From positions 188,238 to 252,237 of the forward strand of contig NZ_KB913025.1 of assembly GCF_000384075.1 (NCBI RefSeq): DNA of 64,000 nucleotides, written 5' to 3'. Below, piece by piece: positions 1-9,623 of the stretch (the first letter of the stretch is position 1; each line of letters starts with the position of its first letter). The notes beneath the pieces are model-generated. The model was not told the origin of the DNA. It ran no database searches and saw only the letters and a list, made by a program, of their open reading frames with translations. The DNA is from Methylovulum miyakonense HT12. GTDB taxonomy: Bacteria; Pseudomonadota; Gammaproteobacteria; Methylococcales; Methylomonadaceae. The translations under genes were made by a program, and so were the position numbers.

Positions 1-799
1 GACGCAGTCGCTGGACACTGAGATTGCTTGGGCAGCACATGGTTGAACTGGGCCATGTGGAAAGCGTATCCCACGAAACTATCCGGCAAACACTAAAAAA
101 AATGAGTTGAAACCTTGGCAGAATAAAGAATGGTGTATCCCGGCTAAAGAGAATGCGGAATTTGTCTGCGCTATGGAAGATGTACTGGCTGTTTACAAAC
201 GCTCGTATGATGACACTCATCCGCTGGTTTGTATGGACGAAAGCAGCAAGCAACACATTAAGGAAACACGTCAGCCGATACCGGCAAAACCAGGCACCGT
301 CGAAAAGTATGACACGGAGTATGAACGTAATGGGGTGAGTAATCTGTTCCTATTTTTTGAACCGTTAGAGGGGAAACGGCATGTGGTGGTAACGGATCAA
401 CGGACGGCGGTGGATTGGGCGCATCAAATCCGCAACCTGGTTGATGTCGAGTACCCTCGTGCTGAGCGCATCACACTGGTTATGGATAATTTGAACACCC
501 ACACGGGAGCATCGCTGTATAAGGCGTTCGCCCCTGAGGAAGCGCGAAGAATTCTGGATAAATTGGAAATCCACTACACGCCCAAACATGGCAGTTGGTT
601 AAATATGGCGGAAATAGAATTGAGCATCTTGTCTCGCCAATGTCTGGATCGGCGCATTCCGGACCAAGAAACATTAAGGATGGAAATCGCAGCTTGGCAA
701 GAACAAAGAAATGCTATTGCTCAGCCTATGGAATGGCGATTTACCAGTGAAGATGCCCGGGTAAAATTGAAAAAACTTTACCCGACAATAAAAAAATGA
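1..799 (+). CDS. IS630-family transposase, 5' part outside the window, two reading frames
   Basis: This is the 3' part of an IS630/Tc1-type DDE transposase. The first frame is open from the window edge and stops at the TGA at 108-110; it reads like the end of the helix-turn-helix half (HETIRQTLKK). The second frame, upstream of and through 107, carries the catalytic half to the stop at 797-799. The frames meet at a run of eight A at 95-102, where a -1 slip gives the usual LKKNELKPW join, so this is probably programmed frameshifting rather than decay. The DDE residues are visible in CMDESS, LVMDNLNTH and the NMAEIELS segment. The left end of the element is outside the window and I could not define the right terminal repeat. 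The family call is firm; activity is unknown. Confidence 0.85.
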
Positions 800-803
800 C
801 TGA

Positions 804-1052
804 GTACTAGGGTCATTCGCCGTTGTTACCAATAGTAAACTCAAGCGTCCAGTAACGCCTCAACTATCGGGGCAAGCGAAGCCGAATAAATGGCGGGTAT
901 ATTTGGAAGCAGCCGGATTTCCGTCTGCCAGTCATTTTTGGCTCATCCTGGTACGCTGGATTCCGGCAATCCCTGCCAAGGCGAAGGTTGAGCCGACAGT
1001 TGCGGAACCATCCCCGAAATACTTTATGCCCGTAAAAGAAGCCGCAACTTAA
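804..1052 (+). pseudogene. Start-less open frame, probable gene remnant
   Basis: An open frame of 82 codons runs from just after an in-frame TGA (801-803) to TAA at 1050-1052. It has no usable start codon. The translation (for example KPNKWRVYLEAAGF and EPSPKYFMPVKEAAT) looks like real protein but I do not recognise it. It lies directly behind the IS630-type transposase, so it may be the tail of a gene interrupted by the insertion. The stretch 944-980 (GGATTCCGGCAATCCCTGCC) resembles dispersed intergenic repeats, which is an alternative reading. Nothing else is seen between 800 and 1132. Confidence 0.3.
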
Positions 1053-1132
1053 AAAAACAGTGGTTCCGGATTTGGGCTGAGATATGGCAGCTCCTGCACA
1101 TCCGTCCGCACCGGAATAATCACACCCGGCCC

Positions 1133-2476
1133 TCATGGCAAATAAACGGCCCACTTCATCCCCCCCAAAAGCGTACTTTTGCCTCCTTCCAACTTGCCCC
1201 CCAGCAGCGTGACCAGTTCATAAACCACGCTCATGCCAATGCCGTGGCCATGGATATTTTCATCCGCCCGCACACCCCGTTTTAAAATCTCGTTGAATTT
1301 TCCTGGCGGGATACCAGGCCCGTCATCTTCAATTTGTATCTGCACGGAAAAATTGCGGCGGTTATTGCGGACATTGATTGAGACACTGACCTTAACGCTG
1401 TGCTTACACCATTTGCAGGCGTTATCAAGCAGATTGCCGACGATTTCATACAAATCGCCTTCTTCGCAATAAATCAAACAGGATTCCGGCATGATGGCGG
1501 TGATGGTGATGCCCTTATCGAGATAGACTTTGTTCAACGACATTGTGATCTTGTTGATGATGAGCGGCAAATCTACGGTTTTGATGACTTTCTGTTTGCC
1601 TTGGGCAGCGGCACGGTGCAGTTGGTACTCGACGATTTCATCCATGCGCGAAATTTGTTCCTTAACCGTTTCAGTGTTGGCGCTGAACGATTCGACACAG
1701 CCACGTAAAATGGCCAACGGGGTTTTGAGGCTGTGCGCCAGATCGGCGAGGTTGTTGCGGTAACGCTCCAAATGCGCCCGTTCCATGGTGATAAAAGCAT
1801 TGAGGTTGCCGACCAGGCCTTTCAATTCGCTGGGATACGTGCCATCCAACAGGGTTTTATTGCCCTGCTCTATCGCTTCCAAGTCGGTGGCGATGCTGCG
1901 TAAAGGCTTTAAACTCCAGCGCAAGAGCGCAAACTGGATGGTCACGAGCACGACACCAATAAACAGTAACCAGACGCGCAAGGTTTCTTGCAACTGCTCC
2001 ACTTGGTTCCTGACAAACTGGGCGTCTTCGGCGACGGTGAAGGTGTATTCACGTTCAACACCGGAGGCGTTTTGCCAAAACACTTCGTAATGCAGGACAT
2101 AACGCCCGTGCTTGTCGAATGAAAACAAGGAATCCCCGACATTTAATGGCGGCGGGGTGATGACATCCAAACCTATCGCCGAAGGCGAACGCCAGAGCAA
2201 TTGGTTTTTTTTCTGTTGGATAAAACCGTATAGCCCGGAACCCGGATTGATAAAACGCGGTTCAGGCAAGTGTTCGGGCATTTTCAGCTCGCCTGCATTA
2301 TTGATTTCCGCTGATGACAACAGGGAATAAATCTGCACTTGCAGACGTTCTTTTAGGGCTTGTTCGGCACTGTCACGAAAACCTTGTTCAAGGATGATGG
2401 CGACCAATGCAAAAAAGACGGTGAGCGCCAGCCCTTCGGCAACTAACAGACGGAAACTGAGGGATTTAAGGCGCAA
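1133..2476 (-). CDS. Membrane sensor histidine kinase (PhoQ/QseC-like)
   Basis: A 447-residue sensor kinase of a two-component system in the inner membrane. It has a first membrane helix at about residues 10-30, a periplasmic sensor region of about 135 residues, a second helix at about 168-186, and a HAMP-like linker. The H-box is ADLAHSLKTPLAIL with phospho-acceptor His248. The ATPase module has the N-box GNLLDNACKW near residue 350 and DDGPGIP near 387. The HSLKTPLA form of the H-box is typical of PhoQ-like kinases. The gene follows the response regulator with a 9-base gap, so the two are co-transcribed. The ligand is unknown; PhoQ-like kinases sense divalent cations or envelope stress, but the sensor region here gives no clear clue. 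Confidence 0.9.
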   Translation of the reverse strand: MRLKSLSFRLLVAEGLALTVFFALVAIILEQGFRDSAEQALKERLQVQIYSLLSSAEINNAGELKMPEHLPEPRFINPGSGLYGFIQQKKNQLLWRSPSAIGLDVITPPPLNVGDSLFSFDKHGRYVLHYEVFWQNASGVEREYTFTVAEDAQFVRNQVEQLQETLRVWLLFIGVVLVTIQFALLRWSLKPLRSIATDLEAIEQGNKTLLDGTYPSELKGLVGNLNAFITMERAHLERYRNNLADLAHSLKTPLAILRGCVESFSANTETVKEQISRMDEIVEYQLHRAAAQGKQKVIKTVDLPLIINKITMSLNKVYLDKGITITAIMPESCLIYCEEGDLYEIVGNLLDNACKWCKHSVKVSVSINVRNNRRNFSVQIQIEDDGPGIPPGKFNEILKRGVRADENIHGHGIGMSVVYELVTLLGGKLEGGKSTLLGGMKWAVYLP

Positions 2477-2485
2477 CGGCTATAC

Positions 2486-3160
2486 TCAGGAGGTTGCGGG
2501 GATACGGTAACCGCGCCCGCGTAAGGTCTCTATGGGTTTGCGGCTTCCGTCGGGGTCGAGCTTTTTGCGCAAACGGCCGATGAACACTTCGATGACATTG
2601 CTGTCGCGGTCAAAGTCTTCATCGTAAATGTGCGCGGTCAGGACGGATTTGGAAATCAGCTCGCCTTTGCGGAACATCAGATATTCCAGCACTTTATATT
2701 CGTAGGCTGTAAGTTCGAGTTTGACACCGGACACACTGACTTCCTGGGCGACGGTGTCCAGCTCGATATTGTCATGGGTGAGGATCGGATGCGACTGCCC
2801 TGCCGAACGCCGGATCAGCGCATTGATCCGCGCCAACAATTCCTCATAATGGAACGGCTTGACCAGATAATCATCGGCCCCGGCTTCCAGCCCTTCGACT
2901 TTTTCCTGCCAACGGCTACGTGCGGTCAGGATCAAAATAGGGACGGCAATTTTGTTCTTGCGTAGGCGCTTGATCAGTTCGATGCCTGAAAAATCCGGCA
3001 AACCAATATCAACCACCGCCGCATCAATGGGAAATTCCTTACCCATGTAAAAACCGTCACTGCCATTATGGGCGGTATCCACAGCAAACCCCCGCTCGGC
3101 AAAAAAATGTTGGATTTGTTCACAAAGCGTTATTTCATCTTCAACAACTAGAATACGCAT
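2486..3160 (-). CDS. OmpR/PhoP-family response regulator
   Basis: A 224-residue transcription factor partnered with the kinase downstream. The receiver domain (1-115) has the acidic pocket VVEDE, phospho-acceptor Asp51 in VVDIGLPDFSG, Thr79 in LILTAR and Lys101 in VKPFHY. The C-terminal winged helix (about 125-224) ends RLRKKLDPDG...IETLRGRGYRI, diagnostic of the OmpR/PhoP class. It sits between a PepSY gene 17 bases upstream and the kinase 9 bases downstream, which suggests a three-gene operon. PhoP-type regulators commonly control their own operon, but I see no clear direct-repeat box. Confidence 0.93.
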   Translation of the reverse strand: MRILVVEDEITLCEQIQHFFAERGFAVDTAHNGSDGFYMGKEFPIDAAVVDIGLPDFSGIELIKRLRKNKIAVPILILTARSRWQEKVEGLEAGADDYLVKPFHYEELLARINALIRRSAGQSHPILTHDNIELDTVAQEVSVSGVKLELTAYEYKVLEYLMFRKGELISKSVLTAHIYDEDFDRDSNVIEVFIGRLRKKLDPDGSRKPIETLRGRGYRIPATS

Positions 3161-3177
3161 GATGTCCTCAACGTGAG

Positions 3178-3450
3178 TTAGTCGATTAATTGGCCTGTTT
3201 CGGCATCGAACTTAAAGTGGCGGATATGGCCTTGTCCGGTCAAGACCTTGATGACGTGGATAGGCCTATCGTTTATCTGTTCGGTTTCCGCGCCCAGTAT
3301 GCGGTTGTTTTCGTCTTTAACCAGCTGGTTGGCGGCACGTTCCAAACTGATGGTTTGGCTTACCATTTCGGGACGGGCAATTTCGCCTTCAGCAAAGCAG
3401 CCGTTCCCAGAAAACAGCATTAATAAAATGATAGGGATCAAGTTTTTCAT
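3178..3450 (-). CDS. Periplasmic PepSY-domain protein
   Basis: A 90-residue secreted protein. I chose the ATG at 3450 because it is followed at once by a signal peptide (MKNLIPIILLMLFSGNGCFA); longer starts would put charged residues ahead of it. The mature part is a single PepSY domain ending HIRHFKFDAETGQLID, which matches the usual domain end (hYxhDaxTGxl). PepSY domains are small extracytoplasmic modules thought to modulate proteases or sensors. As the first gene of a regulator-kinase operon it is likely either a target or an accessory input of the kinase. The Cys at the signal-peptide end (NGC) could make it a lipoprotein, but the lipobox is poor. Confidence 0.8.
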   Translation of the reverse strand: MKNLIPIILLMLFSGNGCFAEGEIARPEMVSQTISLERAANQLVKDENNRILGAETEQINDRPIHVIKVLTGQGHIRHFKFDAETGQLID

Positions 3451-3565
3451 AAGATTCGCCAGAGGGTTGAACCACAACAAAGAAAGTGCTTTTTGTGTAG
3501 GGATGATAGCTTAACGCCCCACCCTGAACCCGCGCTTAATTGTGTGCTGGCGTTGGCCCAACACC

Positions 3566-3600
3566 GCCACCCTTCCGGCAATCCAAACCGGAAGGGCGGT
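3566..3600 (-). terminator. Hairpin after sppA
   Basis: Nine-base perfect stem CCCTTCCGG / CCGGAAGGG (3570-3578 with 3588-3596) extended by further G-C pairs after one mismatch. It lies just after the sppA stop and before the PepSY gene, so it probably separates the two transcripts. No U-run follows on the minus strand, so termination is inferred from position and stem strength. Confidence 0.5.
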
Positions 3601-3619
3601 TGCTATAGGCCAAACCGTA

Positions 3620-4585
3620 TCAACGCAACGACGGCGTCTGCAACACGTTGCTAACCACATGCCCAAATGACGCGCCCAATTTCCCCGCCAACTTGTCTAT
3701 CAACGCCTCTTGCTGGGTAAAATCAACCCGCTTTTCAGCACCGATAATGTCACGCGCCACTTTATCTTCATCGGCAAACTCATCCGCGATGCCATTCTTG
3801 ACGCCGGCTTCGCCCGTCCAGACCAAGCCTGAGAACATGTCCGGCGTTTCTTTCAAACGCTCACCGCGCCCGGCTTTGACAGCGGAGATAAATTGCTGGT
3901 GGACTTGATTGAGCAAATCCTTCATATAGGCCGTTTCATCGTCTTTAGGTGGCGAGAACGGGTCAAGCATCGCCTTATGGGTTCCAGCCGTCAGTAACCG
4001 GCGCTCCACACCTAGGCTTTTCATCGCATCGACAAAGCCAAAGCCATCCATCAAGACGCCTATTGAGCCAATCAAACTGGCGGGGTTGACAAAAATCTTG
4101 TCACTGGCAGAGGCGATGTAATAGCAACCCGATGCGCAAATGTCGCTGACGACCGCATAAATGGGTAATTTGGGGTGTTCTTTTTTGATTTTCCTGATTT
4201 CATCGTAGACATAAGCCGATTGCACCGGGCTACCGCCAGGGGAATTGGCGTGGATGATGATGCCCTTGGTATTTTCATCCTTAACGGCATCCCGTAGGCT
4301 TTCAATCAAATCGGCGGCATTGGCGTCCTTGCCTTCAGCGATCATGCCCACCAAATTAACGACCGCCGTATGGCCAGTGGAACCCTTATCCATTTTGATT
4401 TTTGGATAAACCGCGATGCCCAGCAAAACCAAAAGATACAAAAACAAAAGCGATTTAAAAAATACCCCCCAACGGCGGGTGGCTTTTTGTTCCGAAAGGG
4501 CCGCGAACACCAGTTTTTCTAAAACCTCATGTTCCCATCCCGCTGCACTGGCGGGTTTTGTCGAGTTATCTTGTTGATTGTCCAT
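3620..4585 (-). CDS. sppA: Signal peptide peptidase SppA (36K type)
   Basis: A 321-residue inner-membrane serine protease of the S49 family that degrades signal peptides left after secretion. It has a cytosolic N terminus, a single membrane helix at about 48-65 (LLFLYLLVLLGIAVYP) and a ClpP-fold domain. Visible motifs are INSPGG-like HANSPGGSP (oxyanion strand), then VVSDICASGCYYIASASD with the probable nucleophile Ser in ASGCY, and GSIGV. The length fits the short homo-oligomeric SppA, not the E. coli double-domain form. It is last in a rluC-HAD-sppA cluster on the minus strand, 11 bases after the HAD gene, an arrangement common in Gammaproteobacteria. Confidence 0.93.
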   Translation of the reverse strand: MDNQQDNSTKPASAAGWEHEVLEKLVFAALSEQKATRRWGVFFKSLLFLYLLVLLGIAVYPKIKMDKGSTGHTAVVNLVGMIAEGKDANAADLIESLRDAVKDENTKGIIIHANSPGGSPVQSAYVYDEIRKIKKEHPKLPIYAVVSDICASGCYYIASASDKIFVNPASLIGSIGVLMDGFGFVDAMKSLGVERRLLTAGTHKAMLDPFSPPKDDETAYMKDLLNQVHQQFISAVKAGRGERLKETPDMFSGLVWTGEAGVKNGIADEFADEDKVARDIIGAEKRVDFTQQEALIDKLAGKLGASFGHVVSNVLQTPSLR

Positions 4586-4596
4586 TAGATTTAACC

Positions 4597-5247
4597 TTAA
4601 ATGATTTCCAGTAATTGCGTAGGCAGCTGTAGACAGCGCAACGGGTTGTATTGTTGCAAGTGATCTTCAGTATGCGCCCCGCAAGCAACGCCTATGGACG
4701 CAATTTGCGCGTTTTGTGCCATCTGTAAATCGTGTATGGAATCGCCGACCATTAGCACACGCTCCTTAGCGACTTGGGCCTGTTCTATAATTTCATGCAA
4801 CATGCGCGGGTCAGGTTTGGACGCGGTTTCATCAGCGCAACGGGTCGTACAAAACAACTCCGACGTACCCGTGCCAGCCAACGCTTCATCAAGGCCTGCA
4901 CGGGTTTTACCCGTGGCAACGGCAAGCTGATAGCCGTTGGCTCTCAGTTGCACCAGCATGTCATAAACGCCGATAAACAAATCATCTTGGTGGATTTGTT
5001 TGGAAAAATAAGCCTTACTGTAATGGCCCACCAATACTTCGATTTTTTCATCATCAGCATCAGGAAACAAAGCCTGCATGGCCGAATGGATACACAGGCC
5101 AATAACATCTTTGGCGGCTTGCCGCTCAGGGATGGGATAACCGCATAATGCGCCCGCCGTTTGCAAGCAATGGGTGATCCAGTCTATCGAGTCAATTAAT
5201 GTCCCATCCCAATCGAATATAATTAAATCAAAGGCTTTTTTCTTCAT
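4597..5247 (-). CDS. HAD-IA phosphatase (phosphoglycolate phosphatase-like)
   Basis: A 216-residue cytosolic HAD hydrolase. Motif I is IFDWDGTLIDS (nucleophile Asp plus the general acid two residues on), motif II is in VATGKTR, and motifs III/IV are SKPDPRML and MVGDSIHDLQMA. The helical cap between about 20 and 85 places it in subfamily IA with Gph-like enzymes. The substrate cannot be read from sequence; relatives next to rluC are annotated as phosphoglycolate phosphatase-like. Its start overlaps the end of rluC by 20 bases, so translation is probably coupled. Confidence 0.88.
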   Translation of the reverse strand: MKKKAFDLIIFDWDGTLIDSIDWITHCLQTAGALCGYPIPERQAAKDVIGLCIHSAMQALFPDADDEKIEVLVGHYSKAYFSKQIHQDDLFIGVYDMLVQLRANGYQLAVATGKTRAGLDEALAGTGTSELFCTTRCADETASKPDPRMLHEIIEQAQVAKERVLMVGDSIHDLQMAQNAQIASIGVACGAHTEDHLQQYNPLRCLQLPTQLLEII

Positions 5248-6193
5248 ACGTTATCAAATCATCCAATTGTTGGGGTAAAGGGGCTGAAACCGTTAATAGT
5301 GCACCGGAAACCGGATGCTGGAATTGCAGGGTGGCGGCGTGCAAAAACATGCGCTTAAAACCACGGCTGCGGAAAGTTTTGTTGGTTTCGTCCTGACCAT
5401 AGCGTTCATCGCCGACTATTGGATGTCCCAAGCTAGTGGCGGCATGGACGCGGATTTGGTGGGTGCGTCCGGTTTTGGGCGCGGCTTCGACCAGGGTGGA
5501 ATCGGCAAATAGCTTTATCCTACGGAACAGGGTTTCCGCTTCCTTGCCCGCCTTGCTGACAAACACCATGCGTTCGCCACCTTGGGTCAGGTTTTTTTGC
5601 AACGGCGCATTGACGACCAGTTTTTTGCGTTCCCATCGGCCCGCCAGTAACGCAATGTACGTTTTTTGCACTTGATCCTCGCGGAACAAGGTATGCAGTT
5701 TTTTTAGGGCGCTGCGTTTTTTGGCAACCAGCAAGCAACCGGACGTGTCCTTATCAAGGCGATGCACCAGTTCCAAAAAAGGCGCATTGGGGCGGATAGA
5801 CCGTAAACCTTCGATAATGCCCGAATTGACGCCGCTGCCGCCATGCACCGCATAACCGGCAGGCTTGTTGATGACCATAAACGCTTCATCTTCAAATAAA
5901 ACGCCTTGTTCAAGCGCGTCTTGCAAATGATGGCCGACAAACAATTCGGGGGCTTTTTCCGCGACCCTGACGGGCGGGACACGCACAATATCGCCCGTTT
6001 CCAGACGGTATTTCACATCGACCCTGCCTTTATTCACCCTGACTTCCCCTTTACGGACAATCCGGTAAATATGGCTTTTGGGCACACCTTTCAGGAACGT
6101 GATTAAAAAATTGTCCAAGCGCTGGTCACATTGCTCTTCGGTGATTTCGACCAGTTGGACTTTGGGGGACGAGCTCTGCTCTGTTGTAGTCAT
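5228..6193 (-). CDS. rluC: 23S rRNA pseudouridine synthase RluC
   Basis: A 321-residue RNA-modifying enzyme. An S4 RNA-binding domain occupies about 18-80 (QRLDNFLITFLKGVP...IVRKGEVRVN). The RluA-type catalytic domain follows with the signature HRLDKDTSGCLL, whose Asp is the catalytic residue, and the GRTHQIRVH motif. The S4 domain and size point to RluC, which in E. coli modifies positions 955, 2504 and 2580 of 23S rRNA. Divergence from rne, 514 bases away, is the standard gammaproteobacterial layout and supports the assignment. Confidence 0.93.
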   Translation of the reverse strand: MTTTEQSSSPKVQLVEITEEQCDQRLDNFLITFLKGVPKSHIYRIVRKGEVRVNKGRVDVKYRLETGDIVRVPPVRVAEKAPELFVGHHLQDALEQGVLFEDEAFMVINKPAGYAVHGGSGVNSGIIEGLRSIRPNAPFLELVHRLDKDTSGCLLVAKKRSALKKLHTLFREDQVQKTYIALLAGRWERKKLVVNAPLQKNLTQGGERMVFVSKAGKEAETLFRRIKLFADSTLVEAAPKTGRTHQIRVHAATSLGHPIVGDERYGQDETNKTFRSRGFKRMFLHAATLQFQHPVSGALLTVSAPLPQQLDDLITYEEKSL

Positions 6194-6707
6194 TATGAGT
6201 AAATAATATCAGTATTATGGACTGGATTGATTCTTTAAATTGCTGTAGGGCGATAAGGTTGCTATATTAAGCACGTTTTCAAAAAAAACATACCGCCCCG
6301 CAGTCCCATGACGGAACTGGCTTGGGGCAAAAACATGAAGTTGACAGGGCAACCCCATAACGCCGCTAACTTTCGGCTTCATAACAAAAGAATTTTCGGG
6401 TTCATCGCTCGACCCTAGATGCGCGATTTTAAACTCCTGCTGAAAACAGAATTTACCACTAAGACTGATTTGACTTAGTATTTGTGAGCGCAAGTATCGT
6501 TGCCTTCATTGTTGCAGAGCAAGATACCCACAACAATGCGCCGATAAACCAACGCCGATAAACCAACAATAGCACTGTAAAAGCCCAATTGATGGTATTT
6601 TTCACCCCTATCGCCATTATTGTATTGATGACTCACTTTGCACTAGAAATTAAGCCAGTCTGATTAATAAAGTCTGACCATGGAGCAGGACACCACAAGG
6701 ATACACA
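6194..6707. promoter_or_regulatory. rluC/rne divergent intergenic region and long rne leader
   Basis: A 514-base gene-free stretch between divergent rluC and rne. It should hold both promoters and a long rne 5' untranslated region; in E. coli the rne leader is the site of RNase E autoregulation. A perfect 14-base tandem repeat (GCCGATAAACCAAC twice, 6540-6567) lies about 140 bases before the rne start. The rne ribosome binding site is AAGGATA just before 6708. I see no convincing small gene here. Confidence 0.55.
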
Positions 6708-9395
6708 ATGAAAAGAATGCTTATCAACGCCACGCAGGCGGAAGAACTGCGGGTCGCTTTGGTAGACGGTCAAAAACTATATGATTTTGACATAGAAGTA
6801 CCATCAAAAGAACAAAAAAAATCCAATATTTATAAAGGCATCATCACCCGCGTAGAACCCAGTTTAGAAGCCGCCTTCATCAACTATGGCGCAGAAAAAC
6901 ACGGTTTTTTACCGTTCAAAGAAATCTCCCCCGCTTACCGTAATGCGCCGGAAGGTGCCGAAGAAGGCCGCCGCGCCTCTGTAAAAGACCTGATCAAAGA
7001 AGGCCAGGAAATCGTCGTCCAGATTGAAAAAGAAGAACGCGGCAACAAAGGCGCGGCCTTGACCACCTACATCAGCCTCGCCGGAACTTATTTGGTGCTG
7101 ATGCCCAATAACCCCAAAGCAGGCGGCATTTCCCGCCGCATTGAAGGCGAAACCCGTAGCGAATTGCGCGAAGTCATGGCTTCCTTGACCATCCCTGACA
7201 ATATGGGACTGATCGTCCGTACTGCTGGCTGCGGCAAAAATGCCGAAGAACTGCAATGGGACTTGAACTACCTGATGCAGTTATGGGAATCCATCGAACG
7301 CTCATCCAGCGAACAAAAAGCCCCGTTTTTGGTGTTCCAGGAAAGCAACGTCATCATCCGCGCCCTGCGTGACCACTTGCGCGGCGATGTCGATGAAATC
7401 CTGATTGACAACCAAGAATCCTTCGCTTTGGTGCAAAAATTCTTGAAGCAAGTCATGCCCCATTTCTTGCCCAAAGCCAAGTTGTACCAAGACGCCGTGC
7501 CGCTGTTCAACCGCTACCAAATTGAAGCGCAAATTGAAGTCGCCTACAACCGCGAAGTGTCCTTGCCTTCCGGCGGCTCCATCGTCATCGACCACACCGA
7601 AGCACTGACGTCCATAGACATCAACTCGGCGCGCGCCACAAAAGGCAGTGACATCGAAGAAACCGCGCTTAACACCAACCTGGAAGCGGCGGAAGAAATC
7701 GCCCGCCAATTGCGTTTGCGTGACTTAGGCGGCCTGTTCGTCATCGACTTCATCGACATGATGTCCAACAAAAACCAACGCAGTGTCGAAAACCATCTGC
7801 GGGAGGCCATTAAAATTGACCGCGCCCGCATCCAAACCGGCAAAATATCCCGCTTTGGCCTGTTGGAAATGTCACGGCAGCGGATGCGGCCTTCTTTAGG
7901 GGATTCCACGCAAATCATCTGCCCGCGTTGTAAAGGCCAAGGCACGATACGCAACGTTGAATCGGTCGCGCTATCGGTGTTGCGCCTGATTGAAGAAGAG
8001 GCGATGAAAAAAAGCACAGAAAAAGTCATTGTGCATTTGCCGATTGAATCCGCGACCTTCCTGTTAAATGAAAAACGCAGCGCCATTGAGCAAATTGAAA
8101 ACCGTTTGAAGGTCGGCATTGTCATCCTGCCCAGCAAACACATGGAAACGCCCGCTTACGAGATAGAGCGTATCAAAGAAAAGGAAACGGCAGATGAGAA
8201 ACCCAGTTACAACCAGATAAAAGCGGAAGAAATCACCATCCCTGATTTTGCCCAGCAGGTCAAAACCAAAGTTGACAAGCCGTTTATCCAAGAATTTATC
8301 CACGACATTCCTGAGCCCATAACACATAAGAATGAGGCCGCAGGCTTGATCAAACGCTTCTGGCACAAGCTGGTCGGAGCGGTGGCCAATAACGAGCCAG
8401 AAAACAAGGACGCACCGGCCGCCGCCGATGCCCCTGTAGAAGCCGTCGAAACCAAAACCAACGCCGAAACGCCTCCAGCCCGTAGCCGCAACAACTCCAG
8501 GCGCAACCGCAACCGTAACAAAAACAACCGGGATCGTGAGCGCGAACCAGGCATAGGCCAGGATGCGGAAAAACCGGCCAAGCCGGACGAAGCTGCACAA
8601 GCGCCACGCCAATTCAGGGGGCCAGGCCGTAACGTCCGCCCGAATATCATTCCGCCAGCCGCTGTTGCGCCCCTAGCCGCAGCCCCCGAAGAGGCGCCCG
8701 TAAAAGACTATATTGACCATGACGTTAATGCCGGACTGGAAACCTCGTCACCGGAGCTGGAAAACTCCATGGAAGAATCCAGCGAAGAGCAGGCAAACAA
8801 CCGTTCGGCATCCAGACGCCCAAACAGGCGTGGCCCCAACCGCAGAAGGCCCCGTAACCCTAACTACAAAAAACCTGAAGACAATACTGAGGGTAATGAC
8901 GAGTTTGAGGAACAACTGGCGGTTCAAGACAGTTTTGACGACACGGGTCACCAGGAAGAGCATGCCCATAAACAAGCCCCTGCCCAACACCAAAATGTCG
9001 CCGCCTCGGTGTCTGAAAACACACCAGAAAACAGCCTAAGCCATGCCCCTGATCACATGGCGGACGCAAAAGTTGAGGCTGCCGTCGAACACGTTGCCCA
9101 GCCGGTTGGGCATCATTCTAAGCCACCCCATGTTGTGGCGGAACCTTCCCAGCCACCTGAACCTGTAGCACCCATCATCGCTGTTTTCGAAGCCGTAGCT
9201 CCTGTGCTTCCAGAAACACCGGTTACAGCAGTGCCTGAGCCCGCTGCCGGGCAGGCCGTCGCCCACACGGCACCGCCAGAGCTGGCAGCGGGGCAACCCG
9301 TCGCCGTCCAACAGCCTGAAAGCAACAAGCCAGCACCGGAAGCCGTAAGCGTTAATGAAAACGTAGCGGCAAACAAAACCGATCCTGAAATCTGA
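6708..9395 (+). CDS. rne: Ribonuclease E
   Basis: An 895-residue endoribonuclease that begins most mRNA decay and matures rRNA and tRNA; it scaffolds the degradosome at the inner membrane. The N terminus [21 protein letters not shown] is near identical to family members and fixes the start. The S1 domain is at about 37-120. The magnesium ligands are Asp304 ([10 protein letters not shown]) and Asp347 (FVIDFIDMM). The zinc link is CPRC at 405-408. After about residue 525 the protein becomes disordered, with Arg/Asn-rich clusters ([18 protein letters not shown] and [15 protein letters not shown]) likely to bind RNA, and a long Pro/Ala/Glu tail. This tail diverges from E. coli, so degradosome partners cannot be predicted. 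Confidence 0.97.
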   Translation: MKRMLINATQAEELRVALVDGQKLYDFDIEVPSKEQKKSNIYKGIITRVEPSLEAAFINYGAEKHGFLPFKEISPAYRNAPEGAEEGRRASVKDLIKEGQEIVVQIEKEERGNKGAALTTYISLAGTYLVLMPNNPKAGGISRRIEGETRSELREVMASLTIPDNMGLIVRTAGCGKNAEELQWDLNYLMQLWESIERSSSEQKAPFLVFQESNVIIRALRDHLRGDVDEILIDNQESFALVQKFLKQVMPHFLPKAKLYQDAVPLFNRYQIEAQIEVAYNREVSLPSGGSIVIDHTEALTSIDINSARATKGSDIEETALNTNLEAAEEIARQLRLRDLGGLFVIDFIDMMSNKNQRSVENHLREAIKIDRARIQTGKISRFGLLEMSRQRMRPSLGDSTQIICPRCKGQGTIRNVESVALSVLRLIEEEAMKKSTEKVIVHLPIESATFLLNEKRSAIEQIENRLKVGIVILPSKHMETPAYEIERIKEKETADEKPSYNQIKAEEITIPDFAQQVKTKVDKPFIQEFIHDIPEPITHKNEAAGLIKRFWHKLVGAVANNEPENKDAPAAADAPVEAVETKTNAETPPARSRNNSRRNRNRNKNNRDREREPGIGQDAEKPAKPDEAAQAPRQFRGPGRNVRPNIIPPAAVAPLAAAPEEAPVKDYIDHDVNAGLETSSPELENSMEESSEEQANNRSASRRPNRRGPNRRRPRNPNYKKPEDNTEGNDEFEEQLAVQDSFDDTGHQEEHAHKQAPAQHQNVAASVSENTPENSLSHAPDHMADAKVEAAVEHVAQPVGHHSKPPHVVAEPSQPPEPVAPIIAVFEAVAPVLPETPVTAVPEPAAGQAVAHTAPPELAAGQPVAVQQPESNKPAPEAVSVNENVAANKTDPEI

Positions 9396-9401
9396 AAAAA
9401 C

Positions 9402-9430
9402 CGGGGTGCAAAATGCGTTTTTGCACCCCG
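9402..9430 (+). terminator. rne terminator hairpin
   Basis: A 12-base stem, CGGGGTGCAAAA / TTTTGCACCCCG (9402-9413 with 9419-9430), with a five-base loop, starting six bases after the rne stop. The 3' side lacks a U-run (CCTCCCCCC follows), so it may act with a factor or as a 3'-end stabiliser. Confidence 0.65.
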
Positions 9431-9623
9431 CCTCCCCCCTTAGAGCCACCTTCCCCAGCATTCGGAAAGCCCGCATGGCCCACTGGTCAGCACATGCTTG
9501 TATTGGATAGCACCGCCACGATACAAGCCACATATCATTGATAAAAGTGGCTGATGTTTAACGGATTTTTCATCTAAGCTATTCTATAATCCTAGCCTTT
9601 CAAACAACGGGAGGAAACAGCCC

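Noticed and set aside
864-1154. 96-codon minus-strand frame
   Set aside because: Overlaps the kinase 3' end and opposes the protein-like plus-strand remnant; no recognisable content or ribosome site.
6215-6493. 92-codon minus-strand frame between rluC and rne
   Set aside because: It lies in the expected promoter and leader region and has no recognisable protein features.
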